Made by a program: the position numbers and the translations under genes. Positions 47,928 to 56,351 of a DNA stretch of 64,000 nt are shown here, piece by piece. Location of the stretch: positions 442,701-506,700 of the forward strand of contig NZ_NPDL01000003.1 in assembly GCF_002811475.1 (NCBI RefSeq). Reading direction: 5' to 3'. Under the pieces are notes generated by a model. It searched no databases and was not told the origin of the DNA. It saw only the letters and a list, made by a program, of their open reading frames with translations. Each line of letters begins with the position of its first letter. Within the stretch, counting starts at the first letter, position 1. The stretch comes from Leptospira hartskeerlii. Lineage in GTDB: Bacteria; Spirochaetota; Leptospiria; Leptospirales; Leptospiraceae.

Positions 47928-48402
47928 CTATTACCAACCGGACCCGAAAACAGATCTAGTTCTGGAAAGGATTGTAGATGTTCCTACAGAACTCGTTTGG
48001 AAAGCATGGACCACTCCGGAACATATCCTGAAATGGTTTACCCCTGCCCCTTGGAAAACGATCGATTGCGAGATTGATCTTAGACCGGGCGGTATCTTCC
48101 GCACAACAATGTTATCTCCGGAAGGACAAGAGTTCCCGAATAACGGTTGTTTTTTGGATATCGTTGAAAATGAGAAGCTTGTATTCACTGATATTTTCGA
48201 ACCCGGTTTTAAACCTACAGCAAACGGTGGATTTTTTACCGCGATACTTACATTAGAAAAACATGGTAATGGAACCAAGTATCATGTTCTTGCTCGTCAT
48301 AAAGATGAAGAGAGTAGAAAAAAGCACGAGGAGATGGGCTTCCACGAAGGTTGGAATACAGCCTTAAACCAATTAGTAGAACTTATGAAAGCAGTTCGTT
48401 AG
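47914..48402 (+). CDS. SRPBCC/AHSA1-domain protein
   Basis: This 162-residue protein has the AHSA1 pattern: [23 protein letters not shown] at the N-terminus, [13 protein letters not shown] and the [16 protein letters not shown] end. The fold binds hydrophobic ligands and the family role is not known; activator of Hsp90 ATPase is the eukaryotic namesake only. It is coupled to the ArsR gene. A similar protein lies at 61553-61981. Confidence 0.9.
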   Translation: MAKTNYYQPDPKTDLVLERIVDVPTELVWKAWTTPEHILKWFTPAPWKTIDCEIDLRPGGIFRTTMLSPEGQEFPNNGCFLDIVENEKLVFTDIFEPGFKPTANGGFFTAILTLEKHGNGTKYHVLARHKDEESRKKHEEMGFHEGWNTALNQLVELMKAVR

Positions 48403-48420
48403 ATTCCCAGCATGCGATAA

Positions 48421-48467
48421 TCATCTAAAATCGGAAAATCATTCCTCCGGTTTTAGATGACCATTTT
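48421..48467. terminator. Bidirectional intrinsic terminator
   Basis: TCATCTAAAATCGG (48421-48434) pairs with CCGGTTTTAGATGA (48447-48460), 14 bp with one G-T wobble, around a 12-base loop. TTTTT follows at 48463-48467. It lies between the convergent SRPBCC gene and the cytochrome c gene, and probably ends transcription from both sides. Confidence 0.85.
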
Positions 48468-48473
48468 TATACT

Positions 48474-48941
48474 CTAAAATGCAATTTTATACGTTGCATG
48501 ACATCGAACACAATTTTGAGTGAGCTTATCCAATTCTTTTAGAATAATTTTAGTGTCCTTCTTCTGTCTCAGTTCCCCTGCGATCTTATCGAATTGATCA
48601 TGAGTACCGAATCCTAATTGTTTGAACTCTATAGGCAATTTCAGAAGGATCGTTTTTTCCTCGTCTTCCAGTTTTTTTACCATAGCCATTCCACTGGCAG
48701 AAGCAGCCAATTCAGCTTTTTTATAATCTTCTTCAGCTAATGCGGAAACGATCCCATTCACGGATGTAAGTAGTCCCCTCATCTCCGTTAAGACTAAATT
48801 TTTCTCTTGTGGATTCAAATGAATTGCAACCCTTCCGTCTATCGATTCGGATACATTTCCGGAAAAGAAAAAGTATAGGAAAACGGAAGCAGAGATTAAC
48901 CATAATACTAAAGAGATCAATCCTAAGGGAATTTTTTTCAC
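48474..48941 (-). CDS. Membrane-anchored single-heme cytochrome c, cytochrome c'-like
   Basis: The 155 residues have an N-terminal membrane anchor (residues about 5-27) and a helical domain with a C-terminal heme site CVRCH (C144, C147, H148). This layout, with the heme motif near the end of a four-helix bundle, resembles cytochrome c' (known to bind NO). It is the last gene after norD, 58 bases away on the same strand. An electron-transfer or NO-binding role in the nor module is likely; cytochrome c'-like identity is tentative. Confidence 0.78.
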   Translation of the reverse strand: MKKIPLGLISLVLWLISASVFLYFFFSGNVSESIDGRVAIHLNPQEKNLVLTEMRGLLTSVNGIVSALAEEDYKKAELAASASGMAMVKKLEDEEKTILLKLPIEFKQLGFGTHDQFDKIAGELRQKKDTKIILKELDKLTQNCVRCHATYKIAF

Positions 48942-48999
48942 AATTTACTCCATTCTAATAATATAAATTTTTACTAATATAATATCCGACTTTCAAGAA

Positions 49000-50778
49000 T
49001 CATCGCACCAGTTTGATAAAAAAATCAGTCAACGCTTCCGGTAATTCTTTAGGATTCGGCAAGATCCTATATGATTCTTTTCCAAGCATTGCGGGAAGAT
49101 ATTGTTTTGCACTTTTATCTATTGCAAGTGCAAAGACACCGACATTCGATCTTTCACATTCCAGAATTGCCTTTTTAACATCTTCTATTCCGTATTTTCC
49201 TTCATAACGATCATAGTCATTCGGTTTACCGTCCGTCAAAAGAAGGATCCAACGTTTCTGGCTTTTTTCCTTTTGGATCAAAGAGAGAGAATGCCTGATG
49301 GCCGGCCCTATCCTAGTATAGCCCTTTGCTTCCATAAGTCCTATCTTATCTCTGGATTTTTCCCAAGGTTCATCAAAACTTTTTATATTAGAATAATCGC
49401 AATGATTCCGAGTATTAGAATAAAATGAATCTATCCTAAAACGATCTCCAAATTCCGAACATATCTGTCCGAATAACACTAAGGAAGCTTTTTCCACATC
49501 CAAGATCCTCTGGTTATCCACATAAGAATCGGTAGATAAACTCATATCTGCAAGCAGAAGTATAGAAACTTCCCTAAGCCTTTTCCTATCGGATAGATAC
49601 ACATTTTCAGTAGGGGTTTGTCCGCAGGACAGATCCGAAAAATATTGTAGAGCCGCGTCCAAATCTAAGTCTTCTCCATAAGGTTGTCTTTTGAGAGAAG
49701 TTTTCAGATTAAAGAATCGATTCATTCTGGACCGAAGCGAATTTAAAGTACTATAATTCTCTTGGAAGATCTTCTGAGTGAATCCGTAGTTTCCATCCGG
49801 AAATTTTTGAGGAAACACCTTACAATGATCTTTTCTATATTTCCTTTTTTTAAAGTCCCATTCATCGTACGAGATCGGATTTTCTTCCGACCGATCATTC
49901 CCTACTTCTCCCGCAAATAATCCGGAAAAAAAATCTGTCCTAAAGACGGAATGTGTCGGCTCGTTAGAACGAACCGTTTGCCTAAGGTCCAATTCTCGAA
50001 TAGCTTCTTCTTGTTCCGATAAAGTATCGGAACCGTCAAAGTCACGCCAATTTCCTTGGAATTCTTCCGCAGTTTCCACCTTTTCGAATTGGTGCATTAA
50101 GGTATAATCTTCCTGGGATTTAAGATCCGCCTGGATTGTCTCTATTCTTTCTCTTGGGACACCTTCTAATTCAGTTTCAATCTTATCGTCTTCAGTCTTT
50201 TGAGAGAACAAATCCTGAGAAGAAATCTGATTTTCAGATTTTGACGGAGAAGAAGACATCCAAACCCCGTATAACAAGGAGAGGTCCTCAGGTATATTCT
50301 TATTTTTTAATATAGATCTCTGAAAGTTCCTTTCCACATTCTCTACGGATTCAAAAAGAGATCTCGCATCCGGAAAATTTTTTTCCAAACTTGACATTAC
50401 CTGCGGATAGGTCTCCGCCGCGGCTTTTGATGATTCGTTTAGGCTTCTGATTTCTCCTTTTTTCCAATGAAACCCTAATTTTCTCTGCTCAGATATATAA
50501 AGTATTCTAAACATATAAAATTGAAGATTAGAGAATGTATCCGGGCCATGAGAATAGGACCCAGGTAAAAAGTAGATCTGGTCCTGAAATCCTCCTTCCC
50601 TTTCCGCAGGAAATATCTCAATATTTTCCCCAGTCAAAGACTTAGCAAGGATCGAAAGTCTGGGCTTAAGTTCGGAGAGTTTTACTATTTTAGCTTTTAA
50701 GAATGGGTCTTTTTCGGAGGAAAAAAGTTCTCTGACAGTATTGTAAGTCTTTTTGAATATGAATTCTTCCCAACCCAT
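49000..50778 (-). CDS. norD: NorD-type VWA protein for nitric oxide reductase activation
   Basis: This 592-residue protein has an extended N-terminal region, acidic linkers and a C-terminal von Willebrand A domain. The metal-ion-dependent adhesion motif reads DMSLS (in ILLLADMSLSTDSYVD), with LLLTDGKPND further on. This is the NorD/CbbO-type partner of the AAA+ ATPase NorQ. Together they are thought to insert the non-heme iron in NorB. It follows norQ by 1 base. Confidence 0.88.
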   Translation of the reverse strand: MGWEEFIFKKTYNTVRELFSSEKDPFLKAKIVKLSELKPRLSILAKSLTGENIEIFPAEREGGFQDQIYFLPGSYSHGPDTFSNLQFYMFRILYISEQRKLGFHWKKGEIRSLNESSKAAAETYPQVMSSLEKNFPDARSLFESVENVERNFQRSILKNKNIPEDLSLLYGVWMSSSPSKSENQISSQDLFSQKTEDDKIETELEGVPRERIETIQADLKSQEDYTLMHQFEKVETAEEFQGNWRDFDGSDTLSEQEEAIRELDLRQTVRSNEPTHSVFRTDFFSGLFAGEVGNDRSEENPISYDEWDFKKRKYRKDHCKVFPQKFPDGNYGFTQKIFQENYSTLNSLRSRMNRFFNLKTSLKRQPYGEDLDLDAALQYFSDLSCGQTPTENVYLSDRKRLREVSILLLADMSLSTDSYVDNQRILDVEKASLVLFGQICSEFGDRFRIDSFYSNTRNHCDYSNIKSFDEPWEKSRDKIGLMEAKGYTRIGPAIRHSLSLIQKEKSQKRWILLLTDGKPNDYDRYEGKYGIEDVKKAILECERSNVGVFALAIDKSAKQYLPAMLGKESYRILPNPKELPEALTDFFIKLVR

Positions 50779-50779
50779 A

Positions 50780-51601
50780 TTAGATCATCAAAGAGACCAG
50801 ATCTTTTAAAGAACGGATCGTATCCGGATCATCACTTAATGGTTGGACTATTGCGACTTCGCAGGACAAACGAGAAGGTAAACCTGTAGAGATCAATTTT
50901 GCAGCATCCACAAGTAATCTTGTAGAGCAAGATTCCAATAATCCCAACTCTGTAAGATTTCTGATCTTTTCCGCAAGCTTCACTAACTTAGAAGAAACAG
51001 AAGAAGAAATTCCGGTTTCCCTACTTAATATCTCTGCCTCAGTATCTTTATCAGGATAATCGAATTGGACGGATATAAATCTTTGTCTCGTAGAAGGTTT
51101 TAACTCCTTCCAACCTCTTTGATAACCTGGATTATAAGAAGCTACTAAAACGAAAGAATCCGGAGCTTTTAAATTTTCGTTCTTTCTATCTATAAAAATT
51201 TCCCTTCGGTGGTCCGTCAAAGGATGGATAGAAACGATTGTATCGGGTCTAGCTTCTGCAATTTCATCTATATATAATATTCCACCGGACCGAACGCTTC
51301 TTGTCAAAGGCCCATCCTGCCAAACGGTTTCCGAACCTTGGATTAAAAATCTTCCGAGTAGGTCCACTGCAGAAGTCTCCTCATGACAAGATACACTTGT
51401 CATGGGAAGACCTAATTTAGAGGCCATAAATTCTACAAATCGAGTTTTACCACAACCGGTAGGCCCTTTGAGCAAGATAGGAAGTTTATTCTTATAAGCA
51501 TGTTCGAATATTTCTATCTCTTGTCCAATAGGCCGATAATACGGGACCTCAGCTTCACCTAACATTCCATTTTTATGATCTGCTTTAGGATCTACGGGCA
51601 A
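50780..51601 (-). CDS. norQ: NorQ/CbbQ-type AAA+ ATPase
   Basis: This 273-residue AAA+ protein has Walker A GPTGCGKTR near residues 45-53, Walker B GGILYIDEIAEA and a conserved TRQRFISVQFDYP segment. MoxR/NorQ ATPases work with VWA proteins to activate metal enzymes. It lies between norB (17-base overlap) and norD, and completes the norCBQD order. Confidence 0.94.
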   Translation of the reverse strand: MPVDPKADHKNGMLGEAEVPYYRPIGQEIEIFEHAYKNKLPILLKGPTGCGKTRFVEFMASKLGLPMTSVSCHEETSAVDLLGRFLIQGSETVWQDGPLTRSVRSGGILYIDEIAEARPDTIVSIHPLTDHRREIFIDRKNENLKAPDSFVLVASYNPGYQRGWKELKPSTRQRFISVQFDYPDKDTEAEILSRETGISSSVSSKLVKLAEKIRNLTELGLLESCSTRLLVDAAKLISTGLPSRLSCEVAIVQPLSDDPDTIRSLKDLVSLMI

Positions 51602-52955
51602 GAGAAATATCTCCCGAAGCCTGCTCTGCGCCTAAGGCCTCATCCGTAGGAGTTCCAAAACGTATGAAGTTTATAATGAACGCAATAATCCCTGAAGTAA
51701 ACACGACTGCAGCGAGTATCAAACCTAGAAAATGGACTTGGATCTCTTTTTGAACGGTCAAAAAGTCTAACCCAAGCTTTCTTTCCAAGTAAACTTGTGC
51801 AATACCTGCCACCGCAAATGCTCCGGTCATTCCCAGCATTCCAATATTGGAAGCCCAGAATGCAAAGAGGCCTGTCGGATTATTCCAAAGTTTTCTGCCG
51901 GTAAGCAAAGGCATTGCGTATGTTAAGATCGCAAACACGATCATTGCGTACGCTCCCCAGAACGCGAGGTGACCATGCATCGCAGTGATCAAAGTTCCGT
52001 GAGTATATAAATTTACTTGAGGAAGAGTATGAGCAAATCCTAAAAACCCTGCTCCCACAAAAGACATGACTGCACTTCCGATCGTCCAGAAAAGAGCGAT
52101 CGTATTCGGGTGGTTTCTTCCACTTTTTCTATACATGGAGATCGCGAACATTGCCATAGCAAGAAATGCAAGAGGCTCTAACATAGAGAAAAAGCCACCT
52201 ACCCATTTCCAATATTCAGGAACTCCAATATAATAATAATGGTGACCTGTTCCCAGGATCCCGGATAAGAAAGTTAATCCTACGATTATATACAACCATT
52301 TCTCGATAACTTCGCGGTCCACTCCAGTGAGTTTGATAAGAAGGAAAGAAAGAATACCTCCCATGATCAATTCCCAAACCCCCTCTACCCAAAGATGGAC
52401 TACCCACCAACGGAAATAAGAGTCCACAGTTTGGCTATTGAATTGGATCATTCCCGGAAGATATAAAAGAGCCGCAGAGAAGAGACCAAAATACAGAACG
52501 AGAGCAGTTGTAGTATACCTTTTCCCTTTCCAGACGGTCATTCCTATATTAAATAGAAATAATAGAACGTTGACTACTACCAGATAATCTAAAGGACGAG
52601 GGATCTCTAAAAACTTTCTTCCCTCCCAGAAATTCAGGTGAAATCCTATAATCGATACAACTCCCACCAAGATGAGAGAGATTAGCTGGATGTACGCGAG
52701 CTTTTCGGAATAGATCTCTCTGTCAGATTCGTCAGGAATAATATAGTGGGCAGCACCCATAAAACCAGTAAGGAGCCAAACCACCAATAAATTCGTATGA
52801 GTTGCCCTGGCGGCATTGAATGGAACCCAATCATGCAAAACATCGAATCCCATTCTGGCAAATCCCATTACGAATCCGTAAATTATTTGCAAGGACAGTA
52901 AGAGCATGCAGGTAGCAAAAAACCAATATGCAATTTTTTGAGATTTATATTTCAT
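51585..52955 (-). CDS. norB: Nitric oxide reductase large subunit NorB (cNOR type)
   Basis: This 456-residue, 12-span heme-copper-superfamily protein carries the histidine sites expected in cNOR: ATHTNLL (heme b ligand), HLWVEGVWELIMGG with the catalytic glutamates, GTGHHYYYIGVPEYW (FeB/heme b3 region) and MHGHLAFWGAYAM. It reduces 2 NO to N2O with electrons from NorC. Absence of an N-terminal quinol-oxidase extension and the adjacent NorC fix it as the cNOR form. No nitrite reductase gene is in the window, so detoxification is as likely as denitrification. Confidence 0.96.
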   Translation of the reverse strand: MKYKSQKIAYWFFATCMLLLSLQIIYGFVMGFARMGFDVLHDWVPFNAARATHTNLLVVWLLTGFMGAAHYIIPDESDREIYSEKLAYIQLISLILVGVVSIIGFHLNFWEGRKFLEIPRPLDYLVVVNVLLFLFNIGMTVWKGKRYTTTALVLYFGLFSAALLYLPGMIQFNSQTVDSYFRWWVVHLWVEGVWELIMGGILSFLLIKLTGVDREVIEKWLYIIVGLTFLSGILGTGHHYYYIGVPEYWKWVGGFFSMLEPLAFLAMAMFAISMYRKSGRNHPNTIALFWTIGSAVMSFVGAGFLGFAHTLPQVNLYTHGTLITAMHGHLAFWGAYAMIVFAILTYAMPLLTGRKLWNNPTGLFAFWASNIGMLGMTGAFAVAGIAQVYLERKLGLDFLTVQKEIQVHFLGLILAAVVFTSGIIAFIINFIRFGTPTDEALGAEQASGDISLARRS

Positions 52956-52986
52956 AAAGAAACCGTTATATTCTAATCCTATTTGT

Positions 52987-53673
52987 TTATTTCAACTGGG
53001 AGAGATAAGAGGACAGATCCTTGATCTCGCTATCACTAAGGGGAAGTTTAGGCATTGCAGTACCCGGCTTGACCTTCTGAGGATCTTTCAGCCAATTTTG
53101 AAGATATGCAATATCATACTTTTTCCCGACAGAATCCAGCGCAGGCCCTACGTTTCCTCCAGCGCCTCCAACAGAATGACATGCAGTGCAGATCTGTTTG
53201 AACTTTTCTGGTTGAGCGACAGCGGCAGACTCGGCGTTTACGAGTTGGGTAGAAGATTTATATTCCGGCTTAGGAGGAAAACCTTTTAGATCCAACTCTC
53301 CATTCCATTTTAAGAATGCGATTATATCGGAGATCTGAGAGTCGGAAAAATCGTATTTCACCATCTTTCTTTCTCCAGGATACATCGCCTGTGGATCTTT
53401 TAGGAAAACTCTGATCCATTCAGGGCCTCTCCTTTCGTACACCTTCGTCAATTCTGGTGCGTAATAGGCCCCTTCTCCTAAGATCGTATGACATCCCATA
53501 CAATTATTCTTCTCCCAAAGCTCTTTGCCTCTGATCACTTCTTCACTTAAAGTTTTAGAAGAAGGAGAAGAATAAACGTACTTTAAAGAATCATAAGTAA
53601 GTAATAGGAAAACTGCGGAGAATAAAAATGTCCCAACCAGGAAAAATAATTTCGCCTGAAATTTTGTAAGCAT
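52987..53673 (-). CDS. norC: Nitric oxide reductase cytochrome c subunit NorC with a second heme domain
   Basis: The 228 residues start with a membrane anchor (about 9-30) and the NorC heme site CMGCH (C58, C61, H62), with ILGEGAYYAPEL and M104 as likely axial Met. Typical NorC ends near 150 residues; here a second cytochrome c domain follows with CTACH (C162, C165, H166) and GTAMPKLP near the end. The frame is continuous. The extra heme probably extends the electron path into the complex or docks a soluble donor. It is the first gene of the operon. Confidence 0.94.
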   Translation of the reverse strand: MLTKFQAKLFFLVGTFLFSAVFLLLTYDSLKYVYSSPSSKTLSEEVIRGKELWEKNNCMGCHTILGEGAYYAPELTKVYERRGPEWIRVFLKDPQAMYPGERKMVKYDFSDSQISDIIAFLKWNGELDLKGFPPKPEYKSSTQLVNAESAAVAQPEKFKQICTACHSVGGAGGNVGPALDSVGKKYDIAYLQNWLKDPQKVKPGTAMPKLPLSDSEIKDLSSYLSQLK

Positions 53674-53767
53674 ACCCTCTTCCTTATCTTTAAAAAAAAC
53701 GCGAGCTCGCGTGAAACAGTGATTTAGAAATCGGGGGACATTTTGGCTGATAACTAAATAAATTTCC

Positions 53768-53781
53768 TTGATTTAGATCAA
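53768..53781. promoter_or_regulatory. FNR/DNR-type binding site
   Basis: TTGAT-TTAG-ATCAA is a perfect match to the FNR-family consensus TTGATnnnnATCAA. It lies in the 177-bp gap between norC and the divergent Crp/Fnr gene, 94 bases before the norC start and 69 before the regulator start. The recognition helix of the encoded regulator keeps the E-xx-SR residues that read TTGAT. Confidence 0.9.
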
Positions 53782-53850
53782 GCGAGTTTAGAAAAATTTG
53801 ACAATCTTTTGGCTTGAATTATTTATAAAAATCTATACAAAACGTCTGTT

Positions 53851-54528
53851 ATGACTAAAACGTTAAGCGTTCAAACAAGCGATCATTGGGCCGAAATCCA
53901 AAGGGAATTTCCAAATGAGCTCTCCTCTATCGGAATCCCAAAAAGAATCTCAAAAGGCCAAGTTGTTTTCGGTGAAAGGGACCCTTACGACGGATTTTTC
54001 GAGATCGTATCCGGCATCTTTAAAGTGTATTCTTTATCTCACGAAGGAAAAGAAGCCATCTTAAAAGTATTTTATCCGGGAGAATTGATCGCTTCCCATC
54101 CAATCTTTCAGCCACAAGAACCTTGTTTTTATCCTGCATTCTGCGAAGCGCTAAAAGATGGAGAATTATTATACTATCCTAAAAGGGAATTTACCTCTTT
54201 CTTATTCGATAACACTAGAGCACTTTATTTATTTTCAGCGGTCACTATTCAACATTTGAACTATTTCAGAAAAAAATTAGTGGAGAATCTTCATCTCTCC
54301 GTAAAAGACAGGATCTTGAATTTTCTAAGAGAATGTGGCGCCTCTCAGGAATTTATCACACTTCCGATCACCAAAAATCAATTGGCCTCGTTGATAGGAA
54401 CAACCCCCGAATCGGTAAGCAGAGCGTTTAGATCATTACTGGATGAATCCATTCTAGAAGAAAAAAACTCTACTTACAGAATAATCAGGAGAATCGATCA
54501 AAACAGGCTTATGAATTCCCTGCTCTGA
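53851..54528 (+). CDS. Crp/Fnr-family regulator, DNR/NnrR-like
   Basis: This 225-residue protein has a cyclic-nucleotide-binding-type beta barrel (residues about 25-110, ISKGQVVFGERDPYDGFFEIVSG), a dimer helix and a winged helix (ITKNQLASLIGTTPESVSRAFRSL). The recognition helix has E-SV-SR, the FNR specificity. The N-terminal cysteines of FNR's iron-sulfur cluster are absent, as in DNR and NnrR, which sense NO through heme. Divergent from norC, with a matching site between, it is the likely NO-responsive activator. Confidence 0.92.
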   Translation: MTKTLSVQTSDHWAEIQREFPNELSSIGIPKRISKGQVVFGERDPYDGFFEIVSGIFKVYSLSHEGKEAILKVFYPGELIASHPIFQPQEPCFYPAFCEALKDGELLYYPKREFTSFLFDNTRALYLFSAVTIQHLNYFRKKLVENLHLSVKDRILNFLRECGASQEFITLPITKNQLASLIGTTPESVSRAFRSLLDESILEEKNSTYRIIRRIDQNRLMNSLL

Positions 54529-54577
54529 GTAAGACAATAGTCTTCGGCATACAAGTATTTTTGCACTTGACCCAAGA

Positions 54578-54592
54578 ATAGTGCATACACAC
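54578..54592. promoter_or_regulatory. Candidate MarR operator upstream of the marR-type gene
   Basis: AATAGTGCATACACA shares ATAGTGyATAyAC with the sequence at 55114-55129 upstream of the thiolase. It lies about 17 bases before the start of the MarR-type gene (54609). The GTG...CAC symmetry is partial. Two copies flanking the regulator suggest autoregulation and control of the next gene. Confidence 0.5.
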
Positions 54593-54608
54593 CATTTGAT
54601 TAGAAGAT

Positions 54609-55079
54609 ATGAAAAATAAACCTTCCTCTTCAGAACTAAAAAAAATAGGATTATCTTGCTTGAACGTAAGTTTAAGAAGGACAGCAAGATTAGTTACTTC
54701 CTATTATGATTCGATACTCAGACCTTCCGGACTCAGGATCACACAATTCAGCATCTTAGTCGGAATAGGATATGAAGAAGAATGTAGCATCACAGATCTT
54801 TCCAGACTCACTGATATAGACAGAACCACCCTGCAAAGAAGTTTAGAGATCCTAAAACGGGATGGTCTGATCCGGATCGAAAAAAAGGAAGCTGGGAATA
54901 TCCGAAATCTTTCCCTAACGAAAAAGGGGGAATCCAAATTAGCGGAAGCTATCCTACTTTGGGAAGAAGCCCAGAGCGAACTTACTAAATCGTTAGGAAG
55001 ATCTAAATTCCAAGAAACCTTAAGGATACTTTCCGAGGTCCGAAAAATTCCGGTATTGGAAACCCAAAACCAAGTCTAA
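54609..55079 (+). CDS. MarR-family regulator
   Basis: This 156-residue protein has the MarR winged helix: ITQFSILVGIGYEEECSITDL, DIDRTTLQRSLEILKRDGLI and AGNIRNLSLTKKGESKL. It is followed 66 bases downstream by a thiolase gene on the same strand. The shared motif upstream of both suggests local regulation of fatty-acid or acyl-CoA metabolism; the ligand is unknown. Confidence 0.9.
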   Translation: MKNKPSSSELKKIGLSCLNVSLRRTARLVTSYYDSILRPSGLRITQFSILVGIGYEEECSITDLSRLTDIDRTTLQRSLEILKRDGLIRIEKKEAGNIRNLSLTKKGESKLAEAILLWEEAQSELTKSLGRSKFQETLRILSEVRKIPVLETQNQV

Positions 55080-55113
55080 GCGATAGATGTGCTCGATAGT
55101 TTTTCAGAAATCG

Positions 55114-55129
55114 TATAGTGTATATACAA
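55114..55129. promoter_or_regulatory. Candidate MarR operator upstream of the thiolase
   Basis: TATAGTGTATATACAA contains the perfect 10-bp palindrome TGTATATACA (55119-55128), about 17 bases before the thiolase ATG and partly upstream of its AAGGAG ribosome site. It matches the site at 54578-54592. Confidence 0.55.
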
Positions 55130-55145
55130 TATATAAGGAGACAAG

Positions 55146-56324
55146 ATGGTAGTTATTATAGACGGGTCAAGAACCCCTTTTGGAAAATTCGGCGGAGGAT
55201 TAAAAGATTATAGTTCATCCGATTTAGCGGTGATCACGGCAAAAGAAACCGTTCGAAAGACCGGAATAGATCCTTCTAAGATAGAAGAATCTATTTATGG
55301 AAATGTAATACAGGATAATAAAGACTCAGCTTATCTTGCCAGACATATCTCTCTCAGATCGGGACTATCCGAACAGTCCAGTGCACTTACAGTAAATAGA
55401 CTTTGCGGCTCCGGACTGGAAAGTATTCTCATAGGCGCTCGTAAAATTCTATCTAAAGAAAACAATCTCATCCTCGTAGGCGGAACAGAATCCATGAGCA
55501 ATGCACCCTTCGTATTAAAGGGTGCGAGATGGGGAAACAAATATGGAGACACGACTGCCGAAGATAGATTAGCACAAAGTCTTACAGATTGTTTTGCAGA
55601 TCTAACTATGGGAATGACCGCCGAGAATATCTCTCAACATTTCAAAATTTCCAGATCGGAACAAGATGAATGGGCCGGAATTTCCCAAATCAGGGCGGAG
55701 AAGGCCACGAAGAACGGAACTTTCTCCTCCGAAATGATACCGGTCCAAACCGGAGGTAAAAAATCCGTCTTACTAGACAAAGACGAACAGATCCGAGGTG
55801 AAGAATGTTTACCTCAATTGAAAAATCTACCGACTTCATTTTTAAAAGAAGGAACAGTCACAGCAGGAAACGCTTCCGGTATCAATGATGGAGCTGCCTC
55901 CATTCTACTTTCCTCAGAAGATTGGGCAAAAGTTAACGGAGTAAAACCGTTAGCATCCATATTAGGTTATGCGAATATAGGTTGTGATCCTAAAATGATG
56001 GGTTTAGGTCCCGTATTTGCCATTCCAAAAGCTCTTCAAAATTCAGGACTTAGTTTAAAAGATATAGATCTATTCGAGATCAACGAGGCATACGCTTCTC
56101 AAACTTTGGCTGTGATCTCCAAATTGGGCCTGGATCCGGAAAAAACGAATGTGAACGGAGGAGCAATCGCAATCGGCCATCCACTCGGAGCTAGCGGAAC
56201 CAGAGTCACATTGACACTCGCCTACGAACTCAAACGTAAGAATTTAAAATATGGAGTGGCCTCTCTCTGTATAGGAGGAGGCCAAGGAATCGCGATCGTT
56301 ATAGAAAATTACGATAGAAAATAG
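55146..56324 (+). CDS. Acetyl-CoA C-acyltransferase (thiolase)
   Basis: This 392-residue thiolase has the nucleophile C87 in VNRLCGSGLESI, NEAYASQTLAV, the NGGAIAIGHPLGASGTR segment with its histidine, and the second cysteine in SLCIGGGQG. Length is standard. It can act in beta-oxidation or acetoacetyl-CoA formation. AAGGAG lies 6 bases before the ATG. It probably belongs to the MarR regulon upstream, and it converges on glpD. Confidence 0.95.
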   Translation: MVVIIDGSRTPFGKFGGGLKDYSSSDLAVITAKETVRKTGIDPSKIEESIYGNVIQDNKDSAYLARHISLRSGLSEQSSALTVNRLCGSGLESILIGARKILSKENNLILVGGTESMSNAPFVLKGARWGNKYGDTTAEDRLAQSLTDCFADLTMGMTAENISQHFKISRSEQDEWAGISQIRAEKATKNGTFSSEMIPVQTGGKKSVLLDKDEQIRGEECLPQLKNLPTSFLKEGTVTAGNASGINDGAASILLSSEDWAKVNGVKPLASILGYANIGCDPKMMGLGPVFAIPKALQNSGLSLKDIDLFEINEAYASQTLAVISKLGLDPEKTNVNGGAIAIGHPLGASGTRVTLTLAYELKRKNLKYGVASLCIGGGQGIAIVIENYDRK

Positions 56325-56351
56325 CCCATTTTCGATCGGAGGAGATCTAAA

